Below, one piece after another: positions 15,998-22,597 of a stretch of 29,314 bases of DNA. Under the pieces are notes generated by a model. The model did no database searches. It was not told where the DNA came from and saw only the letters and a list, made by a program, of their open reading frames with translations. Each line of letters opens with the position of its first letter. Within the stretch, counting starts at the first letter, position 1. The stretch is from assembly GCA_002305765.1 (NCBI GenBank), contig DBQU01000099.1, positions 1 through 29,314 of the forward strand, given 5' to 3'. Both the position numbers and the translations under genes were made by a program. This DNA is from Deltaproteobacteria bacterium UBA1386 (GTDB lineage Bacteria; Desulfobacterota; Syntrophorhabdia; Syntrophorhabdales; Syntrophorhabdaceae).

Positions 15998-16612
15998 CTA
16001 TTTCTTATCGAGGATCCCGTTCCATTTCTGCAGGTCTTCCTTGTGGTCCTCGGCGAGACGGGAGTAATCGCCTTCGATGACGATCGTGTTTATCCTGTCC
16101 CCCACGGCTATGCTGTCGACGATCTCCTGGTCCTTGGGGCCTTTGACCTCGCCGAATATCGAGTGCCTGTCATCGAGATGCGGTGTCGGGACGTGGGTGA
16201 TGAAGAACTGGCTTCCGTTCGTGTTCGGCCCTGCGTTCGCCATGGACAGGACCCCCGGCTTGTTGTGTCTCAGCTCCGGCGAGAATTCATCTTTAAAACG
16301 ATAGCCGGGGTCCCCCGTGCCCGTTCCCAGGGGGCAGCCACCCTGGATCATGAACCCTCGGATCACCCTGTGGAACGTCAGGTTGTCGTAAAAGCCCCGT
16401 TTGGACAGGTTCACGAAGCTCAACACCGTGAGGGGTGCCTGATCGGGGAAAAGCTTTACGTTTATGTCGCCTTTTGCCGTCTTTATTACGGCACTTAACG
16501 GTGGATATGATTGTTTCATTTTCTTCTCCTTGTTTCCTTCTTCGGCAAACGAGACGAGACACGTCATGGCCAGAAAGACCAGTGTTGATAGGATCAATAG
16601 CTCTTTCTTCAT
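15998..16612 (-). CDS. Secreted cyclophilin-type peptidyl-prolyl isomerase
   Basis: Cyclophilins catalyse cis-trans isomerisation of proline peptide bonds and help protein folding. The 204-residue protein has an N-terminal signal (MKKELLILSTLVFLAMTCLV, cleavage near SFAEE), so it probably acts in the periplasm. The domain starts at about residue 40 (AVIKTAKGDINVKLFPDQAP) and has the core motifs FHRVIRGFMIQGGCP, FKDEFSPELRHNKPGVLSMANAGPN-like, and SQFFITHVPTPHLDDRHSIFGEV. It lies 19 bases after a membrane coiled-coil gene on the same strand, so they likely form an operon. Confidence 0.92.
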   Translation of the reverse strand: MKKELLILSTLVFLAMTCLVSFAEEGNKEKKMKQSYPPLSAVIKTAKGDINVKLFPDQAPLTVLSFVNLSKRGFYDNLTFHRVIRGFMIQGGCPLGTGTGDPGYRFKDEFSPELRHNKPGVLSMANAGPNTNGSQFFITHVPTPHLDDRHSIFGEVKGPKDQEIVDSIAVGDRINTIVIEGDYSRLAEDHKEDLQKWNGILDKK

Positions 16613-16631
16613 GGCTGCGACCTCTTTATCG

Positions 16632-17081
16632 TTACGGTTTCCTGGGAGCAGGTTTCTTCGGAACAGACTTCTTGTCCGTCTGAGAGGGAGATTTCTTCGT
16701 CGCGGGGGGAGCCTTCTTCTTGGCCAGCTGGTCCTCCAGGGCCTGGTTCTTCGCCCTTGCGCTGTCCAGCTCCGCCTTGGCCTGGCCCAATTCAGCCTTT
16801 ACCTTTTGGTTCTCTTTCATCGCGTCCTGGAGTTTGGCCTCCGTTGTTGCCAGCTGGGTCTTGGCCTTCTTCAGGATCTCCACCTCCTGCTCCAGGGTGT
16901 TCGCCTTCAGGAAGAAAACGACGGCAACGACAGCGAGGACGAGGGCGATTATTCCCAGGACGGCCGGAAGAATGGGAAACGGTTTCTTCGCGGGGGGAGG
17001 CAATCCTTCCTCGGGATCCTTCATTTTGGGGAATTCTTCTTCGGTGTTTATCTGATTTCCATTCTCATCGAACACGGGCAT
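16632..17081 (-). CDS. Membrane-anchored coiled-coil protein, unknown function
   Basis: A 149-residue protein of unrecognised family. It has an acidic N-terminus of about 35 residues, one membrane helix (about 37-58, ILPAVLGIIALVLAVVAVVF), and a heptad-rich coiled coil (about 60-122, including LEQEVEILKKAKTQLATTEA). It ends in a Lys-, Pro- and Ala-rich basic tail. AAAGGAG lies ten bases before the ATG. With no cleavable signal and a positive tail, the coiled coil probably faces the periplasm, where the co-transcribed cyclophilin would also act. That topology is inferred. Confidence 0.75.
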   Translation of the reverse strand: MPVFDENGNQINTEEEFPKMKDPEEGLPPPAKKPFPILPAVLGIIALVLAVVAVVFFLKANTLEQEVEILKKAKTQLATTEAKLQDAMKENQKVKAELGQAKAELDSARAKNQALEDQLAKKKAPPATKKSPSQTDKKSVPKKPAPRKP

Positions 17082-17129
17082 TTTCGCTGGCTCCTTTTGC
17101 TTTACGTATTTTGTCCATACTTACCACAG

Positions 17130-17159
17130 AACATAGCGAAAGACCAGAGAAAAAGGCAA
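17130..17159 (-). promoter_or_regulatory. Candidate promoter of the coiled-coil/cyclophilin operon
   Basis: On the minus strand TTGCCT (17154-17159) is followed after 18 bases by TATGTT (17130-17135), about 50 bases before the gene start. Both boxes are imperfect, so confidence is low. Confidence 0.25.
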
Positions 17160-17164
17160 AGGCG

Positions 17165-17192
17165 GTTGCGCGTTGCGCGTTGCGCGTTGCGC
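17165..17192. repeat. 7-bp-period array, four exact GTTGCGC units
   Basis: Four identical GTTGCGC heptamers in a row, followed by GTTAAAG. It is the most regular array of the window. Its complement resembles the AACCCGC array at 17214-17227, so the two could pair as an imperfect hairpin. Confidence 0.85.
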
Positions 17193-17213
17193 GTTAAAGA
17201 TTGTCTCTCTGGC

Positions 17214-17230
17214 AACCCGCAACCCGCAAC
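17214..17230. repeat. 7-bp-period array, AACCCGC type
   Basis: Two exact AACCCGC heptamers plus AAC, directly upstream of the sigma-28-like promoter at 17233. Confidence 0.65.
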
Positions 17231-17232
17231 TT

Positions 17233-17259
17233 TATAGTTTTTGCCCTTTCGTCCGATAA
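17233..17259 (+). promoter_or_regulatory. Sigma-28 (FliA)-like promoter
   Basis: TATAGTTT (17233-17240), 11 bases, TCCGATAA (17252-17259). The FliA consensus in enterobacteria is TAAAGTTT, 11 bases, GCCGATAA; only one base differs in each box. Transcription would start near 17266, just before the ribosome site AGGAGG (17268-17273). Confidence 0.65.
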
Positions 17260-17278
17260 TCCTTTTCAGGAGGATGTG

Positions 17279-17413
17279 GTGAAGGCCGAGAGACTGAGAG
17301 AGATCGTAAGGGCGCTCATGAGCAGCCGGTTCTATTTCGACCTCGATATCCGGGAGAGGCACGGCCTGGTGGTGCATGTCCTGAGGATGATGGAAGCCAG
17401 ACGGGCTTCGTAG
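17279..17413 (+). CDS. 44-residue basic small protein, unknown function
   Basis: A short frame starting at GTG 17279, five bases after a perfect AGGAGG (17268-17273). GTG 17276 is in frame but too close to that site. The product begins VKAERLREIVRALMSSRFYF and ends VLRMMEARRAS. It is rich in Arg and Glu and looks like two amphipathic helices joined by a short FYFDLDIRERHG segment. No family is recognised. The sigma-28-like promoter placed immediately upstream suggests expression with late flagellar or chemotaxis genes. The next gene, the HNH endonuclease, has its own promoter. Confidence 0.6.
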   Translation: MKAERLREIVRALMSSRFYFDLDIRERHGLVVHVLRMMEARRAS

Positions 17414-17425
17414 GCATCTCAAATC

Positions 17426-17455
17426 TTGACATGAGAGGTTGAAACGGGTTATTTT
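17426..17455 (+). promoter_or_regulatory. Sigma-70-type promoter of the HNH gene
   Basis: Perfect TTGACA (17426-17431), 18 bases, then TATTTT (17450-17455). The transcript would start at about 17462, only some six bases before the HNH ATG at 17468, with no ribosome site visible. Confidence 0.5.
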
Positions 17456-17467
17456 TCAAATGATTAA

Positions 17468-17980
17468 ATGGACCGGACCCTCCTGCTTAACACGACCTTT
17501 GAACCGATCAGCGTTCTGTCATGGAAGAAGGCCATCACCCTTGTATACCTTGGCAAGGTCGAGGTCCTCAAGGAGTACGACCGGAAGATCCGGGGCGTCT
17601 CGATAGCCATTCGCCAGCCTGCCGTCATACGTTTGCTCACCCTTGTACGGAGCAACCACGCGAAAGTCAAGTTCTCCCGAAGGAACGTTTTCCTCCGGGA
17701 CGACCATACCTGCCAGTATTGCGGAAAGAAACTCGATGCCAAGAATCTTACCTGCGACCACCTCGTCCCCAGGTCCCGGGGAGGCGTAACGGAATGGACC
17801 AATATCGTCACATCCTGCATCAGCTGCAACTTGAAGAAGGGGGACAAACTGCCTGAAGAAGTGAAGATGCATCCAAGGAAGAGACCTTCACGGCCCAACG
17901 GGTTCTACATGTTCATGCTGAACCTCGGCGTCAAGGTGCCGCCGGAGTACTGGCGAGACTACATGTTCATAAGGAATTGA
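17468..17980 (+). CDS. HNH endonuclease family protein
   Basis: A 170-residue protein with a C-terminal HNH fold. The zinc cysteines C82 and C85 (TCQYCGKKL), D97-H98 (CDHLVPRSRGG), N112 and the second pair C117/C120 (SCISCNLKKGDK) are all present. The N-terminal half (MDRTLLLNTTFEPISVLSWK, KAITLVYLGKVEVL) is typical of a widespread, housekeeping-like group of HNH proteins whose role is not settled. It is not obviously part of a restriction system. The nearest promoter leaves almost no 5' leader. It is followed after one base by a HIT-family gene. Confidence 0.88.
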   Translation: MDRTLLLNTTFEPISVLSWKKAITLVYLGKVEVLKEYDRKIRGVSIAIRQPAVIRLLTLVRSNHAKVKFSRRNVFLRDDHTCQYCGKKLDAKNLTCDHLVPRSRGGVTEWTNIVTSCISCNLKKGDKLPEEVKMHPRKRPSRPNGFYMFMLNLGVKVPPEYWRDYMFIRN

Positions 17981-17981
17981 T

Positions 17982-18473
17982 ATGGATAGAGTTTGGGCCC
18001 CCTGGAGAATGGAATATATCGCGGGCACGAAGGAACCGGGTCAGAAGAGGTGCTTTCTCTGCATCGACGAGGGGAAGGACGAAGAGTCCCTCGTGATCGG
18101 CAGGCTCGGTACGGCCTTTGTCATCATGAACCGCTTTCCCTACACGAACGGCCACGTCATGGTCGTGCCGGTCCGCCATACGGGCCTGGCTGAAGACCTT
18201 ACCGACGAGGAATCCCTCGACATGATGCGCCTTGTCAGGAAGATGGTCAGAGTCTACAAGGAGGAGTTCAGCGTCGAGGGGATCAACATCGGCATCAACG
18301 TGGGCCGCGCCGCCGGGGCGGGGCTGGAAGAGCACATCCACGTGCACATGGTGCCGCGTTGGTTCGGGGACACGAACTTCATGGCCGTCACGGGGGAGAC
18401 GAGGGTCATCTCCGAGCACCTCATGACCTCCTATGAGAGGCTGAAGAGAAGATTCCTTGAGACAGTTCTTTGA
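17982..18473 (+). CDS. HIT-family nucleotide hydrolase or phosphorylase
   Basis: HIT proteins hydrolyse or phosphorolyse nucleotide phosphate bonds, for example in diadenosine tetraphosphate. The histidine triad is visible as EEHIHVHMVPRW (H118, H120, H122). The N-terminus MDRVWAPWRMEYI with CFLC (C24, C27) marks the bacterial Ap4A phosphorylase/hydrolase-like group. The length of 163 residues is normal. It starts two bases after the HNH stop and its end overlaps the next gene by 17 bases, so the three genes are likely one operon. Confidence 0.92.
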   Translation: MDRVWAPWRMEYIAGTKEPGQKRCFLCIDEGKDEESLVIGRLGTAFVIMNRFPYTNGHVMVVPVRHTGLAEDLTDEESLDMMRLVRKMVRVYKEEFSVEGINIGINVGRAAGAGLEEHIHVHMVPRWFGDTNFMAVTGETRVISEHLMTSYERLKRRFLETVL

Positions 18474-19206
18474 TCCCTCCCGCGTGGTCCTCGACCCCCG
18501 GGCGATAGCCGGGGCACTCACAAGAAAAGAACCGCATGAGCTCGCACTGCCCGAAAGGGCCGTCATAACCTTCAACGAAGCGGACCTGAGGCGATTGACG
18601 GAAGGGAAGGGGGCATCCATCATGGACGCGTGGGCTCCTTTCAGAATGATCCATCTTCTGTCCGGGACGTCGACGGTAGTGACAAGGTCTCCCTTTGGTG
18701 GCCCGAATATTGCCGCATTGATGGAGGAACTGTCCGCGTTCGGCGTCAGGGAGTTTGTTCTCTGGGGCTATTGCGGAGGCATGGGGCCGGACAGGTCGGT
18801 GGGGAATGTCTGTCTGGCGGGAAGCGCGCTCCGCGAGGAGGGGATATCCTGGCATTACCTCGAAGACGACAGCGACATGGTATCGTCGCTCTGGACGGAT
18901 GACTGGACCCATGCGGCGGCAGAGGCGGGATTTCCCGTCATCGATATCTGGACGACGGACGCCCTCTACCGGGAGACCCGGAACAAGATCGACTTCTGCA
19001 TCGGACGGGGCATATCGGCCGTGGAGATGGAAGTGGCGTCTTTCTACGCCGTCGCCAGGGCAAAGGGCCTGAAGGCCGTCGCCTTCCTCGTCGTCTCCGA
19101 CCTCTTTAATAACAATGGTACATGGACAAGCGGCTTCCACACCAGAGCCTTCAGGGAAGGCGTAAAAAAGCTTGCCCGCTTCATGAACGAAAAAGCGGTC
19201 CTCTGA
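18457..19206 (+). CDS. Nucleoside phosphorylase family protein (PNP/UDP type)
   Basis: The 249-residue protein belongs to the purine-nucleoside/uridine phosphorylase superfamily, which cleaves nucleosides with phosphate. Recognisable parts are SPFGGPNIAALMEEL (phosphate and ribose region), VREFVLWGYCGGM, AVEMEVASFYAVA (the ME motif at the nucleoside site) and FLVVSDLF (the SD motif). The exact base specificity cannot be read. It starts at TTG 18457 inside the end of the HIT gene, an unusual start, with only a purine-rich GAAGAGAAGA as ribosome site. Sharing an operon with a HIT enzyme suggests nucleotide salvage. Confidence 0.85.
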   Translation: MRQFFDPSRVVLDPRAIAGALTRKEPHELALPERAVITFNEADLRRLTEGKGASIMDAWAPFRMIHLLSGTSTVVTRSPFGGPNIAALMEELSAFGVREFVLWGYCGGMGPDRSVGNVCLAGSALREEGISWHYLEDDSDMVSSLWTDDWTHAAAEAGFPVIDIWTTDALYRETRNKIDFCIGRGISAVEMEVASFYAVARAKGLKAVAFLVVSDLFNNNGTWTSGFHTRAFREGVKKLARFMNEKAVL

Positions 19207-19239
19207 CCGCCACACCCCCCGGGAACCGCCTTTTTCCCT

Positions 19240-19268
19240 GAAAAAATTTCCCAAAAGGAAAATTTTTC
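19240..19268 (+). terminator. AT-rich hairpin after the phosphorylase gene
   Basis: Arms of 12 bases (GAAAAAATTTCC and GGAAAATTTTTC) pair at 11 positions around a five-base loop. The right arm ends in a T-run, and the hairpin lies 34 bases after the stop. The low GC content makes it an atypical terminator. Confidence 0.4.
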
Positions 19269-19318
19269 CCAGCAAAAGGAAAAAAGCATCACAGGCCTCA
19301 GGTTTCAAAGAGAATACT

Positions 19319-19346
19319 GTTGCGGGTTGCGCGTTCCGGGTTGCGG
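19319..19346. repeat. 7-bp-period array, GTTGCGG type
   Basis: Four heptamers: GTTGCGG, GTTGCGC, GTTCCGG, GTTGCGG, between the phosphorylase gene and flgF. Confidence 0.75.
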
Positions 19347-19450
19347 GTCAAAAACAGGTGTAAGGGTTCCGATCCTGCCGGACGACGGGAAGATCCCCCA
19401 TTCCAGCCTCGGACCTCGACCCCCTTCGCCGGAACAAGGCCTTTCAGCTG

Positions 19451-19486
19451 TCAAGCGATTCAAGCCACTCAAGCGATTCAAACCGT
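19451..19486. repeat. 9-bp-period array 1 upstream of flgF
   Basis: Four nonamers: TCAAGCGAT, TCAAGCCAC, TCAAGCGAT, TCAAACCGT. They lie about 70-105 bp upstream of the sigma-54 -24 box. Confidence 0.75.
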
Positions 19487-19511
19487 CTCTTCGTTCCCTG
19501 CCGCCTTTCCG

Positions 19512-19547
19512 TTCAAGCGGTTCAAACGGCTCAAGCCGTTCAAGCGG
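19512..19547. repeat. 9-bp-period array 2 upstream of flgF
   Basis: Four nonamers: TTCAAGCGG, TTCAAACGG, CTCAAGCCG, TTCAAGCGG. The array starts 61 bp after the start of array 1 and ends seven bases before the sigma-54 promoter. Confidence 0.75.
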
Positions 19548-19554
19548 TCTTTTC

Positions 19555-19570
19555 TGGCACGTGTATTGCA
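19555..19570 (+). promoter_or_regulatory. Sigma-54 (RpoN) promoter of the flagellar operon
   Basis: TGGCACG (19555-19561), four bases, TTGCA (19566-19570). This matches the sigma-54 consensus TGGCACG-N4-TTGCW at every defined base, with GG and GC exactly 12 bp apart. Transcription would start about 12 bases after the GC, near 19581, directly before the flgF ATG. Such promoters need an NtrC-family activator, as known for flagellar operons in many bacteria. Confidence 0.85.
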
Positions 19571-19581
19571 CTATCCCCGGC

Positions 19582-20310
19582 ATGAGCTTTTACGTGACAG
19601 TCGCCGGCAAGTTTGTCAATGAGAAGAGGCTGGACATCATCGCCAACAACCTGGCCAACGCTCAAACCGCCGGGTTCAAGGCTTCGCGGCCCGTTTTCGA
19701 GATGATCTCCACAACGCAGGACGAGGCGGGTCGGCAGGGGCTCCTGAAAAATGCCTATGTCAACCTTTCCGACACCTATATCGATTTTTCTGACGCTTCC
19801 ATAGTCGAGAGTGGCGCCAAACTGGATATGGCCATCCTTGGCCCCGGGTTTTTCTCCGTGATGACGCCGGAGGGTGTCCAGTACACGCGTAACGGGCAGT
19901 TCATGCTCGACAAGTCGAGCCGACTCGTGACGATGAGCGGAGACCCCGTCATGGGCAAGGGGGGAGAGATCACCATCAATGTCACCGACGGCAAGGATAT
20001 ACTCATCGAGAGCGACGGTTCCATATACCTGGGAAAGGACCTCGTGGACACCATCAAGGTCGTCGAGTTCAAGGACATGAAGGGCCTGAAGCCCGTGAGC
20101 AGGAGCAACTTTGCCTACTCCGGCAATGAGGCGGGGGAAACGCCGGCACTGTACTCCATACGGCAGGGCTCCTACGAGACCTCGAACGTGAACATCGTCC
20201 GCGAGATGGTGGAGCTCATCCACACCATGAGGGCCTACGAGTGCTACACCAAGATAGACCAGATGTTCTCTGACATCAACGGCAAGCTGACAGAGCTGGC
20301 GAAATTTTAG
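19582..20310 (+). CDS. flgF: Flagellar proximal rod protein FlgF
   Basis: FlgF is a rod protein of the basal body, exported by the flagellar type III apparatus. The 242-residue product begins MSFYVTVAGKFVNEKRLDII and continues ANNLANAQTAGFKASR, the conserved N-terminal rod motif, and ends with the C-terminal helix VNIVREMVELIHTMRAYECY. The frame extends 85 codons upstream through the 9-bp arrays, but that part is low-complexity and precedes the sigma-54 promoter, so ATG 19582 is chosen. No ribosome site is visible before it. It is the first gene of the operon and precedes flgG by nine bases. Confidence 0.92.
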   Translation: MSFYVTVAGKFVNEKRLDIIANNLANAQTAGFKASRPVFEMISTTQDEAGRQGLLKNAYVNLSDTYIDFSDASIVESGAKLDMAILGPGFFSVMTPEGVQYTRNGQFMLDKSSRLVTMSGDPVMGKGGEITINVTDGKDILIESDGSIYLGKDLVDTIKVVEFKDMKGLKPVSRSNFAYSGNEAGETPALYSIRQGSYETSNVNIVREMVELIHTMRAYECYTKIDQMFSDINGKLTELAKF

Positions 20311-20319
20311 GAGGAACAC

Positions 20320-21108
20320 ATGATACGGGCGTTATGGACAGCGGGAACAGGCATGAACGTGCAGCAGACGAACCTCGACGTCATCGCCAACAACATCGCC
20401 AACGTCAACACGAACGGCTTCAAGAAGAGCCGTGCCGATTTCCAGGACCTCATGTATCAGACCCTGAGACTGCAGGGCGCGAGGACGGAAGGGGGCGGAA
20501 TGGTTCCCACGGGTATCCAGATAGGCCTCGGCGCCATGCTCTCGTCAGTGCAGAAGGTCTTCCAGCAGGGGGATTACCAGAGGACCGACAATGAGCTCGA
20601 CATAGCCATAGAAGGCAACGGTTTCCTCCAGGTTAACCTGCCCTCCGGCGACAAGGCCTATACGAGGGCGGGCGCCCTCAAGACCGACGCCGACGGCAAG
20701 ATAGTGACGACCGACGGTTACACCATCGAGCCGAACCTCACCATACCGGCCAGGACGACGAGCATATCCATAGAAAGCGACGGAACCGTGACGGTCCAGA
20801 TCCAGGGTGAGTCCTCTCCCCAGCAGATAGGCCGCCTCGAGCTCGCCAACTTCATCAACCCCACGGGGCTTCGGGCCGTAGGCAAGAACCTCTTCATGGA
20901 AAGCGACGCGAGCGGTTCGCCCACCACGGGCAGGCCTGGAGAGAATGGCATGGGCACGGTGCTCCAGGGTTTTCTCGAAATGTCCAACGTCAACGTCATG
21001 CAGGAAATGATCAACATGATCATCGGCCAGCGCGCCTACGAGGTCAACTCCAAGGCCATCCAGGCAGCGGACGAGATGCTTCAGATGACCAACAGCCTGA
21101 GGAGATAG
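20320..21108 (+). CDS. flgG: Flagellar distal rod protein FlgG
   Basis: FlgG builds the distal rod of the flagellar basal body. The 262-residue protein has the standard length and signatures: MIRALWTAGTGMNVQQTNLD, then IANNIANVNTNGFKKSRADF, central GTQIGLGA-like PTGIQIGLGA and EGNGFLQVNLPSGDKAYTRA, and C-terminal MSNVNVMQEMINMIIGQRAY followed by EVNSKAIQAADEML. AGGAGG lies five bases or so before the ATG. It is followed two bases later by flgA. Confidence 0.97.
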   Translation: MIRALWTAGTGMNVQQTNLDVIANNIANVNTNGFKKSRADFQDLMYQTLRLQGARTEGGGMVPTGIQIGLGAMLSSVQKVFQQGDYQRTDNELDIAIEGNGFLQVNLPSGDKAYTRAGALKTDADGKIVTTDGYTIEPNLTIPARTTSISIESDGTVTVQIQGESSPQQIGRLELANFINPTGLRAVGKNLFMESDASGSPTTGRPGENGMGTVLQGFLEMSNVNVMQEMINMIIGQRAYEVNSKAIQAADEMLQMTNSLRR

Positions 21109-21110
21109 CG

Positions 21111-21872
21111 GTGGATACCCCGATAAACACGAACCGTGATGGAAGGATGTTCCGCGGGCCGGAGGCGGTAAGAAGTTTGTGCGTGGGTCTTCTGATACTG
21201 TTCTTCTTCATCGCCGCCGCGGTCGGGTCCTTAAGGACGGTCCATGCCGCCGGAGAATCCGCGGCGGAAGCCAGGATAATCAAGTTCGTCAAGGAGATCT
21301 ATCCCGGAGGCGACGCCGTTCGGGTCAGACTGACGACGATTCCCGCCCAGCTGAGGGAAAAGGTGAAGATCGTCAACCTCAGCTTTGTGCGCATACCTGA
21401 CGTCAGCGGCGATGGAGTCTGCTCTGTCGAGATCGAGACCGCTCCGGGCAGGCTGCGCACCGTGCAGGTACCGTTCAGGGTCTTTACGAAGCGGGAACTC
21501 TACGTGCTGAAAGAGGCAGGACAGAAGGGTGATACCATCGATCCGAAGGACGTGGTGGTCCGCGAGACCTACATGAATGGCAAAGGCCTTGGCTACCCGG
21601 CGTCTATCGAAGATGTTGTCGGCAAGGTCCTCAAGAGGGACGTGCCGGCCAATACGCTTGTCACCTACCAGATCCTCGAGGACCGCGTCGTCGTCAGGCG
21701 GGGTGACACGGTGACCATAATCGCCGAGACCGACAAGCTCGTCGTGCGCGCGAAGGGCAAGACCGTCGACAAGGGGCGGGTGGGCGACGTGATCCGGGTT
21801 AAGAACATTGCCTCCGGGAAAGAGGTGATGGCGAAGGTCGTAAACAGCAGCTCGGTCAAAGTCGAGTTCTAG
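21111..21872 (+). CDS. flgA: P-ring assembly chaperone FlgA
   Basis: FlgA is a periplasmic chaperone for P-ring formation by FlgI. The 253-residue product starts at GTG with GGAG six bases upstream. A hydrophobic signal or anchor lies at about 23-46 (LCVGLLILFFFIAAAVG), with likely cleavage after VHAA. The C-terminal SAF-type domain is visible as TFDPKDVVVRE-like DTIDPKDVVVRETYMNG, then LKRDVPANTLVTYQILE, and VRRGDTVTIIAETDKLVV. The end, DVIRVKNIASGKEVMAKVVN, is diagnostic for FlgA. It lies between flgG and flgH in the order typical of this lineage. Confidence 0.93.
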   Translation: MDTPINTNRDGRMFRGPEAVRSLCVGLLILFFFIAAAVGSLRTVHAAGESAAEARIIKFVKEIYPGGDAVRVRLTTIPAQLREKVKIVNLSFVRIPDVSGDGVCSVEIETAPGRLRTVQVPFRVFTKRELYVLKEAGQKGDTIDPKDVVVRETYMNGKGLGYPASIEDVVGKVLKRDVPANTLVTYQILEDRVVVRRGDTVTIIAETDKLVVRAKGKTVDKGRVGDVIRVKNIASGKEVMAKVVNSSSVKVEF

Positions 21873-21884
21873 GAGTGTGAGTTT

Positions 21885-22586
21885 ATGAAGACGAGCGCCG
21901 TATTGTTGATGGTCATCCTGGGGGCGGTCCTTCTGGCAGGTTGCCAGAGCACCAGTCAATCGGTGATAAAGGATGAGCCCTTCGTCATAGACAATACATA
22001 CAAGAACGCGAAACCGGCTTTGCAGCCCCCCGCGGGCACCATTTACCGCGGAGTCAACGCGAACAGCAACTTCCTGGGCGATCACAGGGCCCGGGGAGTG
22101 GGTGACATCGTAACCGTCAAGATCTATGAGGTGACGAACGCATCGGAGAAAGCGGGCACGAAGACGGCAAAGTCGGCCACGACAACGGCGGGCATCCCCA
22201 ATTTCCTGGGGCTCGAGTCCAACTTCTATCCCTCGAGCATCACCCCCGACAAGATGATAAACGCCAACACCAAGAACGACTTTGACGGCTCCGGCGAGAC
22301 CACCCGGGGCGGCTCTCTGACCGCGACCATCACGGCGCGCGTCGTCGACGTGCTTCCCAATGGCAACCTGGCCATTGAAGGGAAGAGGGAGATCGTCATC
22401 AATAACGAAAAGAAGGAGATCCTGGTCCAGGGCATCGTGAGGCCCAGGGACCTCGATTATGACAATTCCGTGTACTCGACCCAGGTCGCGGACGCCAAGA
22501 TCATCTACACCGGCGTGGGAGTACTGGGCGAAAAGCAGAGGCCAGGCTGGCTGGCACGCATCATGGACACCGTATGGCCATTCTGA
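21885..22586 (+). CDS. flgH: Flagellar L-ring lipoprotein FlgH
   Basis: FlgH forms the L ring in the outer membrane. The 233-residue protein starts MKTSAVLLMVILGAVLLAGC, a lipoprotein signal with lipobox LAGC (Cys20). Family motifs are GDHRARGVGDIVTVKIYEVT, SLTATITARVVDVLPNGNL and IEGKREIVINNEKKEILVQG, followed by VRPRDLDYDNSVYSTQVADA. The C-terminus ends in the family-typical GWLARIMDTVWPF. Its presence with FlgI shows that the host has an outer membrane. Confidence 0.97.
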   Translation: MKTSAVLLMVILGAVLLAGCQSTSQSVIKDEPFVIDNTYKNAKPALQPPAGTIYRGVNANSNFLGDHRARGVGDIVTVKIYEVTNASEKAGTKTAKSATTTAGIPNFLGLESNFYPSSITPDKMINANTKNDFDGSGETTRGGSLTATITARVVDVLPNGNLAIEGKREIVINNEKKEILVQGIVRPRDLDYDNSVYSTQVADAKIIYTGVGVLGEKQRPGWLARIMDTVWPF

Positions 22587-22597
22587 CGGGAGACGGC

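Noticed and set aside
16464..17237. 257-codon plus-strand leucine- and arginine-rich frame
   Set aside because: It is antisense to the cyclophilin start and coiled-coil gene and runs into the GTTGCGC array; it is a composition artefact.
19451..19547. The 9-bp arrays considered as a CRISPR array
   Set aside because: The units are contiguous with no unique spacers and are far too short.
19327..19581. Upstream extension of flgF by 85 codons
   Set aside because: It encodes repeated Ser/Arg/Phe-rich sequence from the 9-bp arrays and lies before the sigma-54 promoter.
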